NCBI RefSeq assembly: GCF_047607445.1
Contig: NZ_JBLKRT010000002.1
Location: 1 to 64,000, forward strand
DNA from: Crystallibacter sulfonylureivorans_A
GTDB taxonomy: Bacteria > Actinomycetota > Actinomycetes > Actinomycetales > Micrococcaceae
DNA: 64,000 nt
Direction: 5' to 3'
Made by a program: the position numbers and the translations under genes. Positions 26,146-35,446 of this stretch are shown here, piece by piece. How positions within the stretch are numbered: position 1 is the first letter of the stretch; the number at the start of each line of letters is the position of its first letter. The notes beneath the pieces are model-generated. The model was not told where the DNA came from. It saw nothing but the letters and a program-made list of their open reading frames with translations, and searched no databases.

Positions 26146-26748
26146 GTGACCAAGCCACCAGCACTGCGGGGCGCCTCCAGCGCCGACTGCGACCAGGTTG
26201 TCGAGGTCTTCCTTGCCTGCTGGCGGCTCAGCTATGTGCAGGTTCTTCCCGCCCAGCTGATACAGAGCATGACGGCAGAGCGCGCACGCGCCCTGTGGAT
26301 GCGGGCACTTTCTGCCGAGAAGGTGGACGATGAGGTCATCGTGGCTGCCGGGGCCGAAACGGGAACTGTGGCCGGCGTCGTCAGGTATGGCCTTCCCGAT
26401 TCCGGTCATGGCATCATCTGGTCCCTCTATGTGGCCCCGTCGGCCCAAGGAAGTGGAATCGGATCCCGCCTCCTTACCGCCGCGGAATCCGCTTTGAGAA
26501 CCCGCGGAGCCGAATCGGCAAGCCTGTGGGTTTTCACTGCTAATACACCGTCCATGGACTTCTACGCCAGCCATGGCTGGCTGCGCGGGATGGAGGGCCC
26601 GAGCCGGAGCCAGGAATTCGGCGAACCTGTGCAGCGGCTGGCGAAATCCTTGGTGGGCATACCCGGCACCCGCACGAGCGTGGGTTCCGGAGCCGCCCCG
26701 GAACTGCCCACCGGCCTGTTGGCCGCACTGGCGGAAGTGGTCCCATGA
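26146..26748 (+). CDS. GNAT-family N-acetyltransferase
   Basis: A 200-residue acetyltransferase. The acetyl-CoA motif A is visible as WSLYVAPSAQGSGIGSRLL, followed by LWVFTANTPSMDFYASHGW, which resembles motif B. GTG start 4 bases after the anmK stop, and overlap with the next gene, so it is a true operon member. The target is unknown; in this setting it might acetylate an amino sugar or a cell-wall peptide amine, but that is only inference. Confidence 0.88.
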   Translation: MTKPPALRGASSADCDQVVEVFLACWRLSYVQVLPAQLIQSMTAERARALWMRALSAEKVDDEVIVAAGAETGTVAGVVRYGLPDSGHGIIWSLYVAPSAQGSGIGSRLLTAAESALRTRGAESASLWVFTANTPSMDFYASHGWLRGMEGPSRSQEFGEPVQRLAKSLVGIPGTRTSVGSGAAPELPTGLLAALAEVVP

Positions 26749-27890
26749 CCGGGCTGGAAGCCGCGGCCCGAGGTATGGTCACCGGGCCTTCGCCTGCATC
26801 CTCGGCTCTGGAACCGCCCCCAGGCATCACCCTGGGCATCCGCGCTCCTGGTCTCTCGACTGTCGCGAGCGCGGGCTATCGCACGGTTCACTGGCGGGAC
26901 GGCCGGCGGCGAGGCATCGATCGGTTGACGCCGGAAACACACCACGACATGGCCTCCGTAACCAAAGTGGTGGGTACGACTGCCTGCCTGCTGCGCCTCG
27001 TCTCCGACGGGCTCGTGGACCTTGACGCGGCAGTGAACAGATACCTGCCCGGCTTCCGCGGTGCGGGCCGGGAAAAAGTCACGCTGCGGGACCTGCTGCT
27101 GCACCGCGGGGGCCTCAAAGAATGGTACCCGCTCTACATTGCGAGCCAAGATATTGACGAGGCCCACCGCCTGGTCGAATCCCTTCCGCTTGTCTGCGCA
27201 CCCGGCACCGCGCGCCGATACTCCGATCTCGGCTTCATGCTCCTGGGCAGAGTAATCAGCGCCGCGACAGGTCTGGGCGTTGCCGCAGCGACCGCGGAAT
27301 TGGTGACTGGGCCACTTGGCCTCCGCTCAACCCGTTTCGCGAGCCCGGCCGGCAGCAACGTGGCCACAAGCGCCCGCGACGACAGGATCGAAGCGGCGAT
27401 GATCGATAGCCAGAACCCGTATCCGGTGCCCTTCGACAGCAATGCTTTTCCCCGCTGGCGCCGTCAACCCGTCCACGGCCAAGTCGCGGATGGAAACGCC
27501 TACCACGTCTTCGAGGGTGTGGCCGGGCACGCCGGTCTGTTTTCGACGATTCCGGACCTTCTGCAGTTCGCCTCGGCACTGGCCGCCTACCGAGAGCATG
27601 ACTCCCTCTGGCGCCCGGAAGTCGCCGAGAAGTTTTTCGCCAACGGACCTGACCCCGGTCAGGCTCTCGGGTTCAGGCGCTACAGGTTGAAGGTCGCCAA
27701 CGAAACGATGACTGTCCTCGGTCACCCCGGCCATGTCGGCTGCGCCGTCGGATTCGTGCCGAACCGAGGCATTGCTCTGGCATTGGCCAGTAACCGTCTG
27801 CTGGTGAACGGACAACCGGTCCCAACAGAGGAGCTATGGGCTGAGTTCCTCAACCTGGCCGGAGACCAATTAGGACGCAGCAGCCTATGA
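26745..27890 (+). CDS. Beta-lactamase-fold serine hydrolase
   Basis: A 381-residue class C beta-lactamase/PBP-like hydrolase without a signal peptide. Catalytic SxxK is SVTK (Ser71, Lys74), the second motif is YSD (Tyr159), and HxG is found in GHPGHVGC. The B. subtilis murQ-murR-murP operon also carries a beta-lactamase-family hydrolase gene (ybbE), so linkage of this fold with MurNAc catabolism recurs. The lack of a visible signal peptide suggests that it acts in the cytosol on imported muropeptides, perhaps as an amidase or peptidase. ATGA overlap on both sides. Confidence 0.9.
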   Translation: MTGLEAAARGMVTGPSPASSALEPPPGITLGIRAPGLSTVASAGYRTVHWRDGRRRGIDRLTPETHHDMASVTKVVGTTACLLRLVSDGLVDLDAAVNRYLPGFRGAGREKVTLRDLLLHRGGLKEWYPLYIASQDIDEAHRLVESLPLVCAPGTARRYSDLGFMLLGRVISAATGLGVAAATAELVTGPLGLRSTRFASPAGSNVATSARDDRIEAAMIDSQNPYPVPFDSNAFPRWRRQPVHGQVADGNAYHVFEGVAGHAGLFSTIPDLLQFASALAAYREHDSLWRPEVAEKFFANGPDPGQALGFRRYRLKVANETMTVLGHPGHVGCAVGFVPNRGIALALASNRLLVNGQPVPTEELWAEFLNLAGDQLGRSSL

Positions 27891-29605
27891 CATCACGAGA
27901 TCCAGCCACCCGTCTTTCCCGTCGCACTGCCCAGAGAGAGGCCAACGCCATGACTCCCCCCTCCCCCTTGCTCTCGATACAGAATCTGTCGATTGCCTTC
28001 GGCTCCGGTGCGCGTGCACTCACTGTGGTTCACGATTTCTCCTTGGATGTCTTCCCGGGACAAACAGTGGCGTTGGTGGGCGAATCAGGGTCGGGAAAGT
28101 CGACAACCGCCGCAGCCGTCAACAGGCTTCTTCCCGCCAATGGACGAATCGTCGGCGGTGACGTTTTCCTTGATGGGTACAACCTTGCAGAGGCCTCGGA
28201 CCGTGAAATGATGTCAATCCGCGGCGCCAAGATCGGCTTCGTGCCGCAGGATCCTATGTCCAATCTCAATCCGCTCATGCGTATTGGTGATCAAATAGCG
28301 GAGGCATTAGAGGTCCACGGACGAACCGTTGCCAAGCGTGGTCGTGCGCAGGTTGTCGAGCTGCTCGAAATGGTCGGGATTCCCGAGCCTGAGCGTCGGC
28401 TGAGCCAGTATCCCCACGAGTTTTCCGGCGGGATGCGGCAGAGGGCGCTCATTGCCATGGGTCTTGCCTGCCGTCCCAGCCTGCTCATCGCCGATGAGCC
28501 TACCTCTGCCCTGGATGTGACCGTCCAGAGGCGCATCCTCGACCAGCTTGAAGAGCTCACCGAGCAGATGGGCACGGCGGTGCTGCTGATTACCCATGAC
28601 TTGGCGCTAGCCGCAGAACGTGCGGATTCCATTGTGGTGATGCGGCAGGGGGAAATCGTCGAAGCCGGCAAGACGGCTCAGATCATGAACCAGGCCCAGC
28701 ATGACTACACCCAACGCCTCCTCACTGCAGCGCCTAGCCTGACCTCTGGATCGATTCTCACGGCCACCTCCTCGGAGGCCGCAGCCGCGCCCGCACCGGA
28801 GGAGACGGCGGCTGAGAACATTGTCGAAGTACGCAATCTGAGCAAGGTCTTCACCATCCGTGGCCCGGGCGGAAGCGGTGGCACTGCCTTCACGGCGGTG
28901 GACGATATCAGCTTCAACATTCCCCGCGGCCAAACGGTATCCATCGTCGGGGAGTCCGGTTCCGGCAAATCTACGACCGCCAACCTGATGCTGGGTTTGG
29001 ACGAGGTCACATCGGGAGAGATCGTCTTTGACGGCGCCGAGGTTTCTTCCTTGAGCCGACGCGAACTGTTCGCATTCCGACGGCGAGTCCAACCCGTGTT
29101 TCAAAACCCGTACGCATCCCTCGACCCCCGGTACACGATTGCTGAATCCATCACCGAACCTCTCCGTGTCCACCGGATAGGTTCGAAGACGGAACGGTAC
29201 AAAAAATGCATCGATTTGCTGGACCAGGTGTCGTTGCCGACGTCGGTGGCAGACCGGCTGCCGCATGAGCTTTCCGGAGGCCAGCGCCAACGCGTAGCCA
29301 TCGCCCGCGCGCTGTCGCTTTCGCCCGACCTCGTTGTGCTGGATGAAGCAGTATCCGCGCTGGATGTTCTCGTCCAGGCACAAACCTTGGAACTGCTGGC
29401 CGAGCTTCAGCGCGAGTTGGGGCTGAGCTACCTTTTCATCAGCCATGATCTGGCTGTAGTACGAATGATTTCCCACTCGGTCCACGTGATGCAGCGCGGC
29501 CGAATCGTGGAGAGCGGCGTTCCCGCCGAAATTTTCCAATCCCCGCAAGCCGCCTACACCCGTGAACTGCTGGCCGCCATCCCGGCCGCCAATTCGAGGG
29601 CCTGA
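27887..29605 (+). CDS. Fused DppD-DppF-type ATP-binding protein
   Basis: A protein of about 572 residues with two ABC ATPase domains for the peptide-type importer. Both have Walker A GESGSGKS (about 65-72 and near 356-363). The signatures are FSGGMRQR in the first domain and LSGGQRQR in the second, and the Walker B segments LIADEPTSALD and VVLDEAVSALD differ, the second having Ala instead of Pro. Start could be the ATG overlapping the previous stop or the ATG at 27950 preceded by AGAGAGAGG. It serves the permeases at 22200 and 23168 and is separated from them by four catabolic genes. Confidence 0.94.
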   Translation: MTSRDPATRLSRRTAQREANAMTPPSPLLSIQNLSIAFGSGARALTVVHDFSLDVFPGQTVALVGESGSGKSTTAAAVNRLLPANGRIVGGDVFLDGYNLAEASDREMMSIRGAKIGFVPQDPMSNLNPLMRIGDQIAEALEVHGRTVAKRGRAQVVELLEMVGIPEPERRLSQYPHEFSGGMRQRALIAMGLACRPSLLIADEPTSALDVTVQRRILDQLEELTEQMGTAVLLITHDLALAAERADSIVVMRQGEIVEAGKTAQIMNQAQHDYTQRLLTAAPSLTSGSILTATSSEAAAAPAPEETAAENIVEVRNLSKVFTIRGPGGSGGTAFTAVDDISFNIPRGQTVSIVGESGSGKSTTANLMLGLDEVTSGEIVFDGAEVSSLSRRELFAFRRRVQPVFQNPYASLDPRYTIAESITEPLRVHRIGSKTERYKKCIDLLDQVSLPTSVADRLPHELSGGQRQRVAIARALSLSPDLVVLDEAVSALDVLVQAQTLELLAELQRELGLSYLFISHDLAVVRMISHSVHVMQRGRIVESGVPAEIFQSPQAAYTRELLAAIPAANSRA

Positions 29606-29670
29606 CCAGTCTTGGCACCCACAACGACGCCGCTCGCGCGCCTGCGCCTCGGGGAAGGATCAACACGTTC

Positions 29671-30927
29671 ATGTCAGTAGACAAGCGCGATGGTTCCCCG
29701 ACTGCGTTTCGGGCTCCTCAGACATCGGCGCAAAAGGGTGCAACCGATTGGCCGGCCAAGTTGCAGAAAGCAGGGCTGTTCACTGCATTTGCCGGGATGG
29801 GCGGCACCGCCTCGATCATTCCGGCGATTATTCCCTTGACCGCCCACAACGCCAACAGCCCAATGCAGGAATACCTCGGTGCCATACCGGCGCTATTTTT
29901 CGGGCTGATGACCGGGGTACTCCTGTCGACGCTTTTGCTGCGGTCCTTGACGGTCGTCGCCATCCTCTCGGCTGGCTCTGTGCTGCAAGCCGCGGCCCTC
30001 CTCGCCTTGACCCTTGCCCCGGGCGGTCCAGCCTTCGCTACCGGAGCTCTGGCCGCGGGACTGGGCTTCGGTTTATGTGAAGCCAGTGGCAGCATTCTGG
30101 CGCGGACCCTGGCCGAGGAGCAGACGGCAGGCCTGTTGTCCGCTCTGACGGGAACCGTGGCCGTGGTGGCGGCCCTCGGCCCGCTCCTCGTCGCGGCGGG
30201 TCTTCTAGGCCAGAACGCGGCTCCCTTGCTGATGGCCGTGGCGCTCAGTCACGCCGCCACGGTGGCCCTGCTCCTTGTGACGCGGAGGTCCGTCGGCGAG
30301 CGCGCTGATGCCGCACTTCCACCCCAATCTCCTGGATCGGGCAAGGGCAGGCTGTTCTTCCTGCTGGCGCCCGTGTCCGCGGCGCTCTTCCTGTACGTGG
30401 GCATTGAAACGATATTTGCAGGATGGTCCGCCGTCATCCCCGCGGAGGCTCTTGCCCTTGACGCTACTGCCGCCGCAGCCGGGACTTCGGTCTTCTGGGT
30501 GCTGATGGCCATGGGCCGCTACTCCACCTGGTTCATTCTCAAGACCAGGGTGACCTCGTCGACTGTCCTGATCTTCGCTTGTTCAGCCGCTGCGTTGTGT
30601 CTCGCCGCGGCAGGTTTCCTGAGGCACTCCCACCCGGCGGCAGCGCTGATCATGACAGGGATAGCCGTCATATGCCTTGGACCGATGTACTCGCTGGTTC
30701 TTGGCATCGCGCTAGCACGCGTAGAGGTTCAGGACGCCAAAAAGGCTGTTGGCCTGCTGGTGGCGTGCGGGGCAGCAGGCGGCGCGTTCATCCCTGCGTC
30801 CGTCCTCGCGTTCACGCCCCGTCCGGGCAGCAGCGGTGTCTTCCTCGTTGCGGCCGCGCTAGCGGCCGCAATGCTGCCCCTGGTTATTCGTCCACGTCAC
30901 GCACATATCCATTCACCTACGCCATAG
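29671..30927 (+). CDS. MFS transporter
   Basis: A 418-residue protein with about 12 hydrophobic segments in an MFS arrangement, a hydrophilic N-terminus and a central loop rich in Arg/Ser/Pro (near residues 205-225). The TMs begin FAGMGGTASIIPAIIPL. GGGGAAGGA precedes the ATG. I do not recognise a specific subfamily. It opens a block of seven genes between the ABC ATPase and nagA, all on the same strand. It may export or import the product or substrate of that block. Confidence 0.85.
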   Translation: MSVDKRDGSPTAFRAPQTSAQKGATDWPAKLQKAGLFTAFAGMGGTASIIPAIIPLTAHNANSPMQEYLGAIPALFFGLMTGVLLSTLLLRSLTVVAILSAGSVLQAAALLALTLAPGGPAFATGALAAGLGFGLCEASGSILARTLAEEQTAGLLSALTGTVAVVAALGPLLVAAGLLGQNAAPLLMAVALSHAATVALLLVTRRSVGERADAALPPQSPGSGKGRLFFLLAPVSAALFLYVGIETIFAGWSAVIPAEALALDATAAAAGTSVFWVLMAMGRYSTWFILKTRVTSSTVLIFACSAAALCLAAAGFLRHSHPAAALIMTGIAVICLGPMYSLVLGIALARVEVQDAKKAVGLLVACGAAGGAFIPASVLAFTPRPGSSGVFLVAAALAAAMLPLVIRPRHAHIHSPTP

Positions 30928-30940
30928 AACCGGAGAACAA

Positions 30941-31291
30941 ATGGCAGTTCTGCACGACATCGAAGAGAGCTTGAATCACAAGGAACCGACCGCACCCCCG
31001 TCGTGGACAAATGCCCATCTTGCCCTGCTCAACGAACACATCGTCCTGCACAGCGGAGAGGGAATTCTGCAAGGTGCATGGCATTCGCAGGATAGCGACG
31101 AAATACTGCTGGTCTTGAGTGGCCGATGCACCGTGGAAACAACAGAGGGAGCATTGACGGCGGAATCCGGCCAGCTCATCCACATTGCAGCCCATGAGCC
31201 GCATCGAGTGAGCACCACGGATCATACCGTTCTCGTTGCGATCGAGAGCGCTGCAGCGCTCCGGACACCACTCAGCGGGCCGGCCTCGTGA
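30941..31291 (+). CDS. Small cupin protein
   Basis: A 116-residue single cupin domain (ILQGAWHSQDSDEILLVLSGRCTVETTEGALTAESGQLIHIAAHEPHRV). The first motif has H and E residues at metal-binding positions, and the second ends in HEPHRV, as in mononuclear cupins that bind a metal or a small ligand. GGAGAA precedes the ATG. Its stop overlaps the next start (GTGA). Possibly an isomerase or a sensor of the block product; function not evident. Confidence 0.8.
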   Translation: MAVLHDIEESLNHKEPTAPPSWTNAHLALLNEHIVLHSGEGILQGAWHSQDSDEILLVLSGRCTVETTEGALTAESGQLIHIAAHEPHRVSTTDHTVLVAIESAAALRTPLSGPAS

Positions 31292-32061
31292 GAGGGGCGA
31301 CGTCAGAGAAAGTCGTCGCGCTGTTACCGGTCTACAACGACGCGCGCTATCTGCCTGGGTGGATCGACGCGATTGGTCGGCATGTCGACGACGTGATTGT
31401 CCTGGACGACGGGAGCACTGATGAGTCGCTGGAAATATTGGCATCCAGTGACTGCATCACGGAAATCATCCGCATCAACCCCGAAGAAAAAACGGAGTGG
31501 AACGAGCCGCGCAACCGAGAGCTCCTGGTATCCGCTGGCCAGGCGTTGGGTGCCACCTGGTTCGTCGCCTACGATGCCGATGAACGGCCTGACGCCCGTC
31601 TCTGGAAAGAGTGGCAGCGTCTGACCGAGGAAGCAGACGTTGCTGGGGCTATCGGTATCAGCCAGCCGCTTCGGGAATTATGGGACCGGCCGGATCAGTA
31701 CCGCAGCGACGGTATCTGGGGCCGCAAACGGAAGATATCCATCTTCCAGAACATCGGTCCGGATCATCAGTTCGACCCGGCTCAGTGGCATGGCGAGTGG
31801 TATCCGGCCCAGTTCCTGGGGACGGACAGCTTCCTCATGTCCGACCTGAACCTCTACCACCTCAAGATGCTGCGCGCCGCGGACCGGGAACAACGGATGA
31901 TGCGATACCTGCAGCTGGATCCGAACCGTGAGTTCCAAGAAGCGGGCTACGAGTACCTCGTGGACGAAGCGGGCATCACCCTGGAAACGATCCTTCAGGG
32001 CCAGGGCTACGTAGGTATGGCAACCCACGGCCACCCCGATCGGTCTCCTGCTCATGAGTAA
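31288..32061 (+). CDS. Glycosyltransferase family 2-like protein
   Basis: A 257-residue GT-A fold protein without membrane helices. Near the N-terminus VVALLPVYNDARYLPGWIDAI is followed by VIVLDDGSTDES, and the DxD-like motif is YDADERPD. These match nucleotide-sugar-dependent family 2 enzymes. The C-terminal half has many Trp/Tyr residues that may shape the acceptor site. GTG start overlapping the cupin stop, and an 8-base overlap with the next gene. A glycosyltransferase is unexpected in a muropeptide-catabolic operon; it suggests that the block makes a glycosylated molecule. Confidence 0.82.
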   Translation: MRGATSEKVVALLPVYNDARYLPGWIDAIGRHVDDVIVLDDGSTDESLEILASSDCITEIIRINPEEKTEWNEPRNRELLVSAGQALGATWFVAYDADERPDARLWKEWQRLTEEADVAGAIGISQPLRELWDRPDQYRSDGIWGRKRKISIFQNIGPDHQFDPAQWHGEWYPAQFLGTDSFLMSDLNLYHLKMLRAADREQRMMRYLQLDPNREFQEAGYEYLVDEAGITLETILQGQGYVGMATHGHPDRSPAHE

Positions 32062-33223
32062 AACGCGAGTGCGCTCACAGCTGCTGACGCTTTTTGCCGC
32101 CAGTGCCTTGGTCATACCGGCCACAAGCTACCTTTGCGCGCAATGGGGTTGGAGTCCCGCCGCCACTGGTGGTGCCATCAGCCTCATGACAGTCGCAGCC
32201 GTAGCCCTCGCCCCCCTTTGGGGAGCTTTGGACGACAAGGTCAACGGGCTTGGTATGCGCCTCGCATCTGGTCTCGCTGCGTCTTCGAGCCTGTACCTCT
32301 GGATCTGCGCCACTTGGGGGCCACTCGACGGCCCCGCAATCCTGACTGGTCTGATTCTATTCGGGGCCAGTAGCGGAGGCATTGAACCGCTCATATCGGC
32401 CCACATCCAACGGCAGCAACTCATGGGAAATTACCCTGGTTTGCGCTTGTTCGGCACCGGCGGTTGGTTGCTCGGCCTGACTGCAGCCTCCTTGGGATTT
32501 CTTGCCGGGAGCCTCGAGTCCGTCTACCTCCTAGCCGGGATTTTCCTCGGCTACCTCGTCGTCATCAGCCCCGCGGCCCACCCCACCGCACAGGTGCAGC
32601 GGCCTTCCCGACCGCGGCTTCCGCGACCGGCTTTGATCTTTATCCTCGTCGGCCTTCCGGTACCGATTTCGGCATACGTCTACCTTGTCTTTTCGGCCGC
32701 TGCCTTCGAATCCATCAGAGCCGATGCAGGGAATCCCTTCCTCACACTGTTCATACTGGCTGTGCTCGAAGTGCCGGCATTCCTGCTGGTTCGAAAGATC
32801 ATTCCCGGCCGGCGACTGCTTTCGCTCTACGCCCTCACCATGGTTTTCCTTGCGCTCTCCTGGGTCGCCTTGATGGCGGCAAACGGCAGGATGGCGCTTC
32901 AGCTAGCGGCGCTGGTGGCCCACGCCTTGGCCGCCGCTATGTGGGCGTCGCTGCAGGTTAACGTCGTCCGGCACTATGCACAGCCGGGCCACGTCGCCTT
33001 CTCGCAGGCATCAGCTTCAGCAATGGCCAAAGGCCTCAGTGCGGCCATTGCAGGCATTGGCGCCGGTTGGGTTCTGGCCACGTTCGGTGCCACAGCCGCC
33101 GCTTGGTTCATTCTCACACTCTGCTTTCTCTCCTTGGTTTCCCTAATCATTTTGGCCAAGTCCCCGAGCTCCCCGTCCTCGACCAAAATCCCTCACAACG
33201 AAGAACTCTCAATCGAAAGGTGA
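32054..33223 (+). CDS. MFS_1-like transporter
   Basis: A 389-residue 12-helix transporter resembling the LacY/NupG-like MFS_1 branch (GIEPLISAHIQRQQLMGNYPGLRLFGTGGWLLG is the type of loop seen between helices 4 and 5). The start overlaps the glycosyltransferase stop by 8 bases. The two MFS genes (29671, 32054) belong to different subfamilies, so two different solutes or directions are plausible. Confidence 0.85.
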   Translation: MSKTRVRSQLLTLFAASALVIPATSYLCAQWGWSPAATGGAISLMTVAAVALAPLWGALDDKVNGLGMRLASGLAASSSLYLWICATWGPLDGPAILTGLILFGASSGGIEPLISAHIQRQQLMGNYPGLRLFGTGGWLLGLTAASLGFLAGSLESVYLLAGIFLGYLVVISPAAHPTAQVQRPSRPRLPRPALIFILVGLPVPISAYVYLVFSAAAFESIRADAGNPFLTLFILAVLEVPAFLLVRKIIPGRRLLSLYALTMVFLALSWVALMAANGRMALQLAALVAHALAAAMWASLQVNVVRHYAQPGHVAFSQASASAMAKGLSAAIAGIGAGWVLATFGATAAAWFILTLCFLSLVSLIILAKSPSSPSSTKIPHNEELSIER

Positions 33224-33230
33224 TATCCCC

Positions 33231-34529
33231 ATGTCAACTGTGTTGGACACCATTCACGGAACGAACGACTCTGCAAAAACACTGGCCGACCGGGACCGTG
33301 AGTTCGTCGCCCGCCCGACTACCCGGATCCCGGTCGCCGTCGAAGGCGGTAAAGGTGCTTATCTCATGGACGCCGACGGCAGGCGCATCCTCGATCTCAC
33401 CTCCGGGTGGAACGTCGCTAACACCGGCTGGAATCACCCAAGGGTCGTTGACGCCGTCGTCCGCCAAGCGCGCCAAATGTCGTTTTCGCCGCCGTGGTGC
33501 ACGCATGACGGGCGTTCCAGCGTCGCCGAGAGGCTCAGCGCCCTGCTCGGCGGCGGCTACAAAGCGCTCTGCGGCGCAACCGGTAGCGAAGCCGTCGAAG
33601 CGGCCCTAAAAGTGGCCCGTCGGGCCACCGGACGTCAGGCTGTAGTCGGTTTCACCGAGGCGTACCACGGTGGGACGCTGGGAGCCATGCAAGCTGGCGG
33701 GGTGCCGCAACTGCATGCCGTGGATCTTCCCAGCAACGAATTCCACCGCTATGCCCCAATCCCCGATGCACTACGGGCCAATGGCCTTGACTATGCAGCA
33801 GCGCTGCGGGAAGTGATTGCAGCTGGACCGGCCCCGGCGGCGATCTTGCTTGAACCGGTCTTCACCAACCCTGGTGTCATCCACGGCGATCCGCAATTTT
33901 ACGCCGCGGTCCAACAGGCCGCCCGGGACGTTGGCGCCCTCATCATCATGGACGAAGTCGGAACTGGATTCGGCAGGACAGGCCGTGCCTTTGGCTTCCA
34001 GCATTGGGGAATGGACCCCGACATCGTCGTAGTCGCCAAAGCTCTCACGTCCGGAGCGGTCCCCATGGCTGGTGCGCTCATGAAAGAGGATCTGTCCTCT
34101 GCCGTCGCCGGGCCGGGATTTTCCTCCACTTTCGGCTGGGTTCCTCTGGCTTGCGCCGCCGCGCATGCTTCGCTCGACGTGATCGCCGACGAAGACTTGG
34201 TCGCGCGCGCATCCGCCTTGGGCGAGCGGGGGCTCAACAGACTGTCTAGTCTCGTCGCCTCGTATCCCAACGTCGCTGCCGTCCGCGGCAAAGGTTTGGA
34301 AATGGGTATCGAGTTCACTGATGAGAACGGGAACCCCTTTGATCGGCCGCCCATGGAAAACCTCACCAGCCGGCTCCTGAAACGGGGGATCTTTGCAGAA
34401 CCCTCCGCTTACACCTCCACGTTGCTGCTCATGCCGCCCTTAGTCATCACCGATGAGGATTGGGACCGCGCGCTCGACGCCATCGAAGATGAAATCGCCG
34501 ACATGACCCGGATGGGAGACTTCCAATGA
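33231..34529 (+). CDS. Class III aminotransferase
   Basis: A 432-residue PLP enzyme. The PLP Lys is Lys270 in VVVAKALTSGAVP, preceded by the IIMDEVGTGFGRTG segment that holds the cofactor Asp. The ATGSEAVEAALKVAR helix binds the phosphate. AAAGG precedes the ATG. Class III enzymes use omega-amino acids, amines or amino sugars (for example glutamate-1-semialdehyde mutase, DapA-type and sugar aminotransferases). Together with the dehydrogenase and phosphatase encoded next it forms an oxidation-amination-dephosphorylation triad. The substrate is unknown. Confidence 0.9.
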   Translation: MSTVLDTIHGTNDSAKTLADRDREFVARPTTRIPVAVEGGKGAYLMDADGRRILDLTSGWNVANTGWNHPRVVDAVVRQARQMSFSPPWCTHDGRSSVAERLSALLGGGYKALCGATGSEAVEAALKVARRATGRQAVVGFTEAYHGGTLGAMQAGGVPQLHAVDLPSNEFHRYAPIPDALRANGLDYAAALREVIAAGPAPAAILLEPVFTNPGVIHGDPQFYAAVQQAARDVGALIIMDEVGTGFGRTGRAFGFQHWGMDPDIVVVAKALTSGAVPMAGALMKEDLSSAVAGPGFSSTFGWVPLACAAAHASLDVIADEDLVARASALGERGLNRLSSLVASYPNVAAVRGKGLEMGIEFTDENGNPFDRPPMENLTSRLLKRGIFAEPSAYTSTLLLMPPLVITDEDWDRALDAIEDEIADMTRMGDFQ

Positions 34530-35446
34530 GCCCAGATCTCCGCGTAGGGGTTATCGGCCTCGGTGCCATGGGAAGCCCGACAGTCGCACATCTGCTGGAA
34601 ACTGGCACAGGCGTGGTCGTATTCGACGAAGATCCGCGGAAAGTCGATGATTCAGTCAGGCTAGGCGCAACGCCGGCACAGTCTGCAGGAGCCATGGCCG
34701 ACGAGATCGACTCCATTTTGCTGTTCCTCCCCGGCCCTCGGGAAGTATCCGCTGTGGCAGCCGAAATATTGGAACGTCCAGGACGCCTCAAGAGCATCAT
34801 CGATTGCACCACGAGCGACCCTATGGTTTCACGGCACGTTGGGGAGAGGCTCGCCGGGTCAGGAATCCTCTATACCGACGCGGGCATGCTGGGAAATCCC
34901 CCGCTTGCCCGCACTGGATCGTTGCTTCTACTCCTGGGAGCAACTGAAGAAACGGCCCGGCCACTGGCGCCGCTACTGGCCCTTATCAGCCGCAAGGTCT
35001 TCCACCTGGGCAGCACCGGCGGAGGCCACGCAGCGAAACTTGCTGCTAATGAGCTTTTCACTTCCCAGGTTGCAGCAATGGCGGAAGCCCTTGCCGTGCT
35101 TGGGGTCTTAGGCGTAGACCACGACGTGTTCTTGGACGCGCTTTCGGCCACCGGTGGAAGAGGCGTGGGACTGGCAGACATCGGCAAAACCATGATCGGC
35201 GAACCTCCCGCCACCGGATTTGCCCTTCGCCTAGCCGCCAAGGACGTGTCATTGCTGGAGGCAATGGCCGACGCAGCGCGGATTTCCCTACCCGTCGCTT
35301 CGGCCCTTGCAGGGCTTTTCTCGTCGGCAGCAGCCGATAACAGCGACGCAGATTACACCCAGGTTTACCGCCATCTGGTGGAAAGCCAGCTCGTCGAACG
35401 CCAAACCTCCGAAGACGGCCACCCCCAGGTGAGCAGCGCCTCATGA
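34526..35446 (+). CDS. Beta-hydroxyacid dehydrogenase (3-hydroxyisobutyrate dehydrogenase family)
   Basis: A 306-residue NAD(P)-dependent dehydrogenase. The Rossmann motif is VIGLGAMGSP at the N-terminus, the substrate-binding segment DAGMLGNPPLARTGSL is a variant of the usual DAPVSGG motif, and the catalytic pair lies in GGGHAAKLAANEL (Lys171, Asn175). The variation in the substrate loop argues against true 3-hydroxyisobutyrate dehydrogenase. ATGA overlaps on both sides couple it tightly to the aminotransferase and the HAD gene. Confidence 0.9.
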   Translation: MSPDLRVGVIGLGAMGSPTVAHLLETGTGVVVFDEDPRKVDDSVRLGATPAQSAGAMADEIDSILLFLPGPREVSAVAAEILERPGRLKSIIDCTTSDPMVSRHVGERLAGSGILYTDAGMLGNPPLARTGSLLLLLGATEETARPLAPLLALISRKVFHLGSTGGGHAAKLAANELFTSQVAAMAEALAVLGVLGVDHDVFLDALSATGGRGVGLADIGKTMIGEPPATGFALRLAAKDVSLLEAMADAARISLPVASALAGLFSSAAADNSDADYTQVYRHLVESQLVERQTSEDGHPQVSSAS

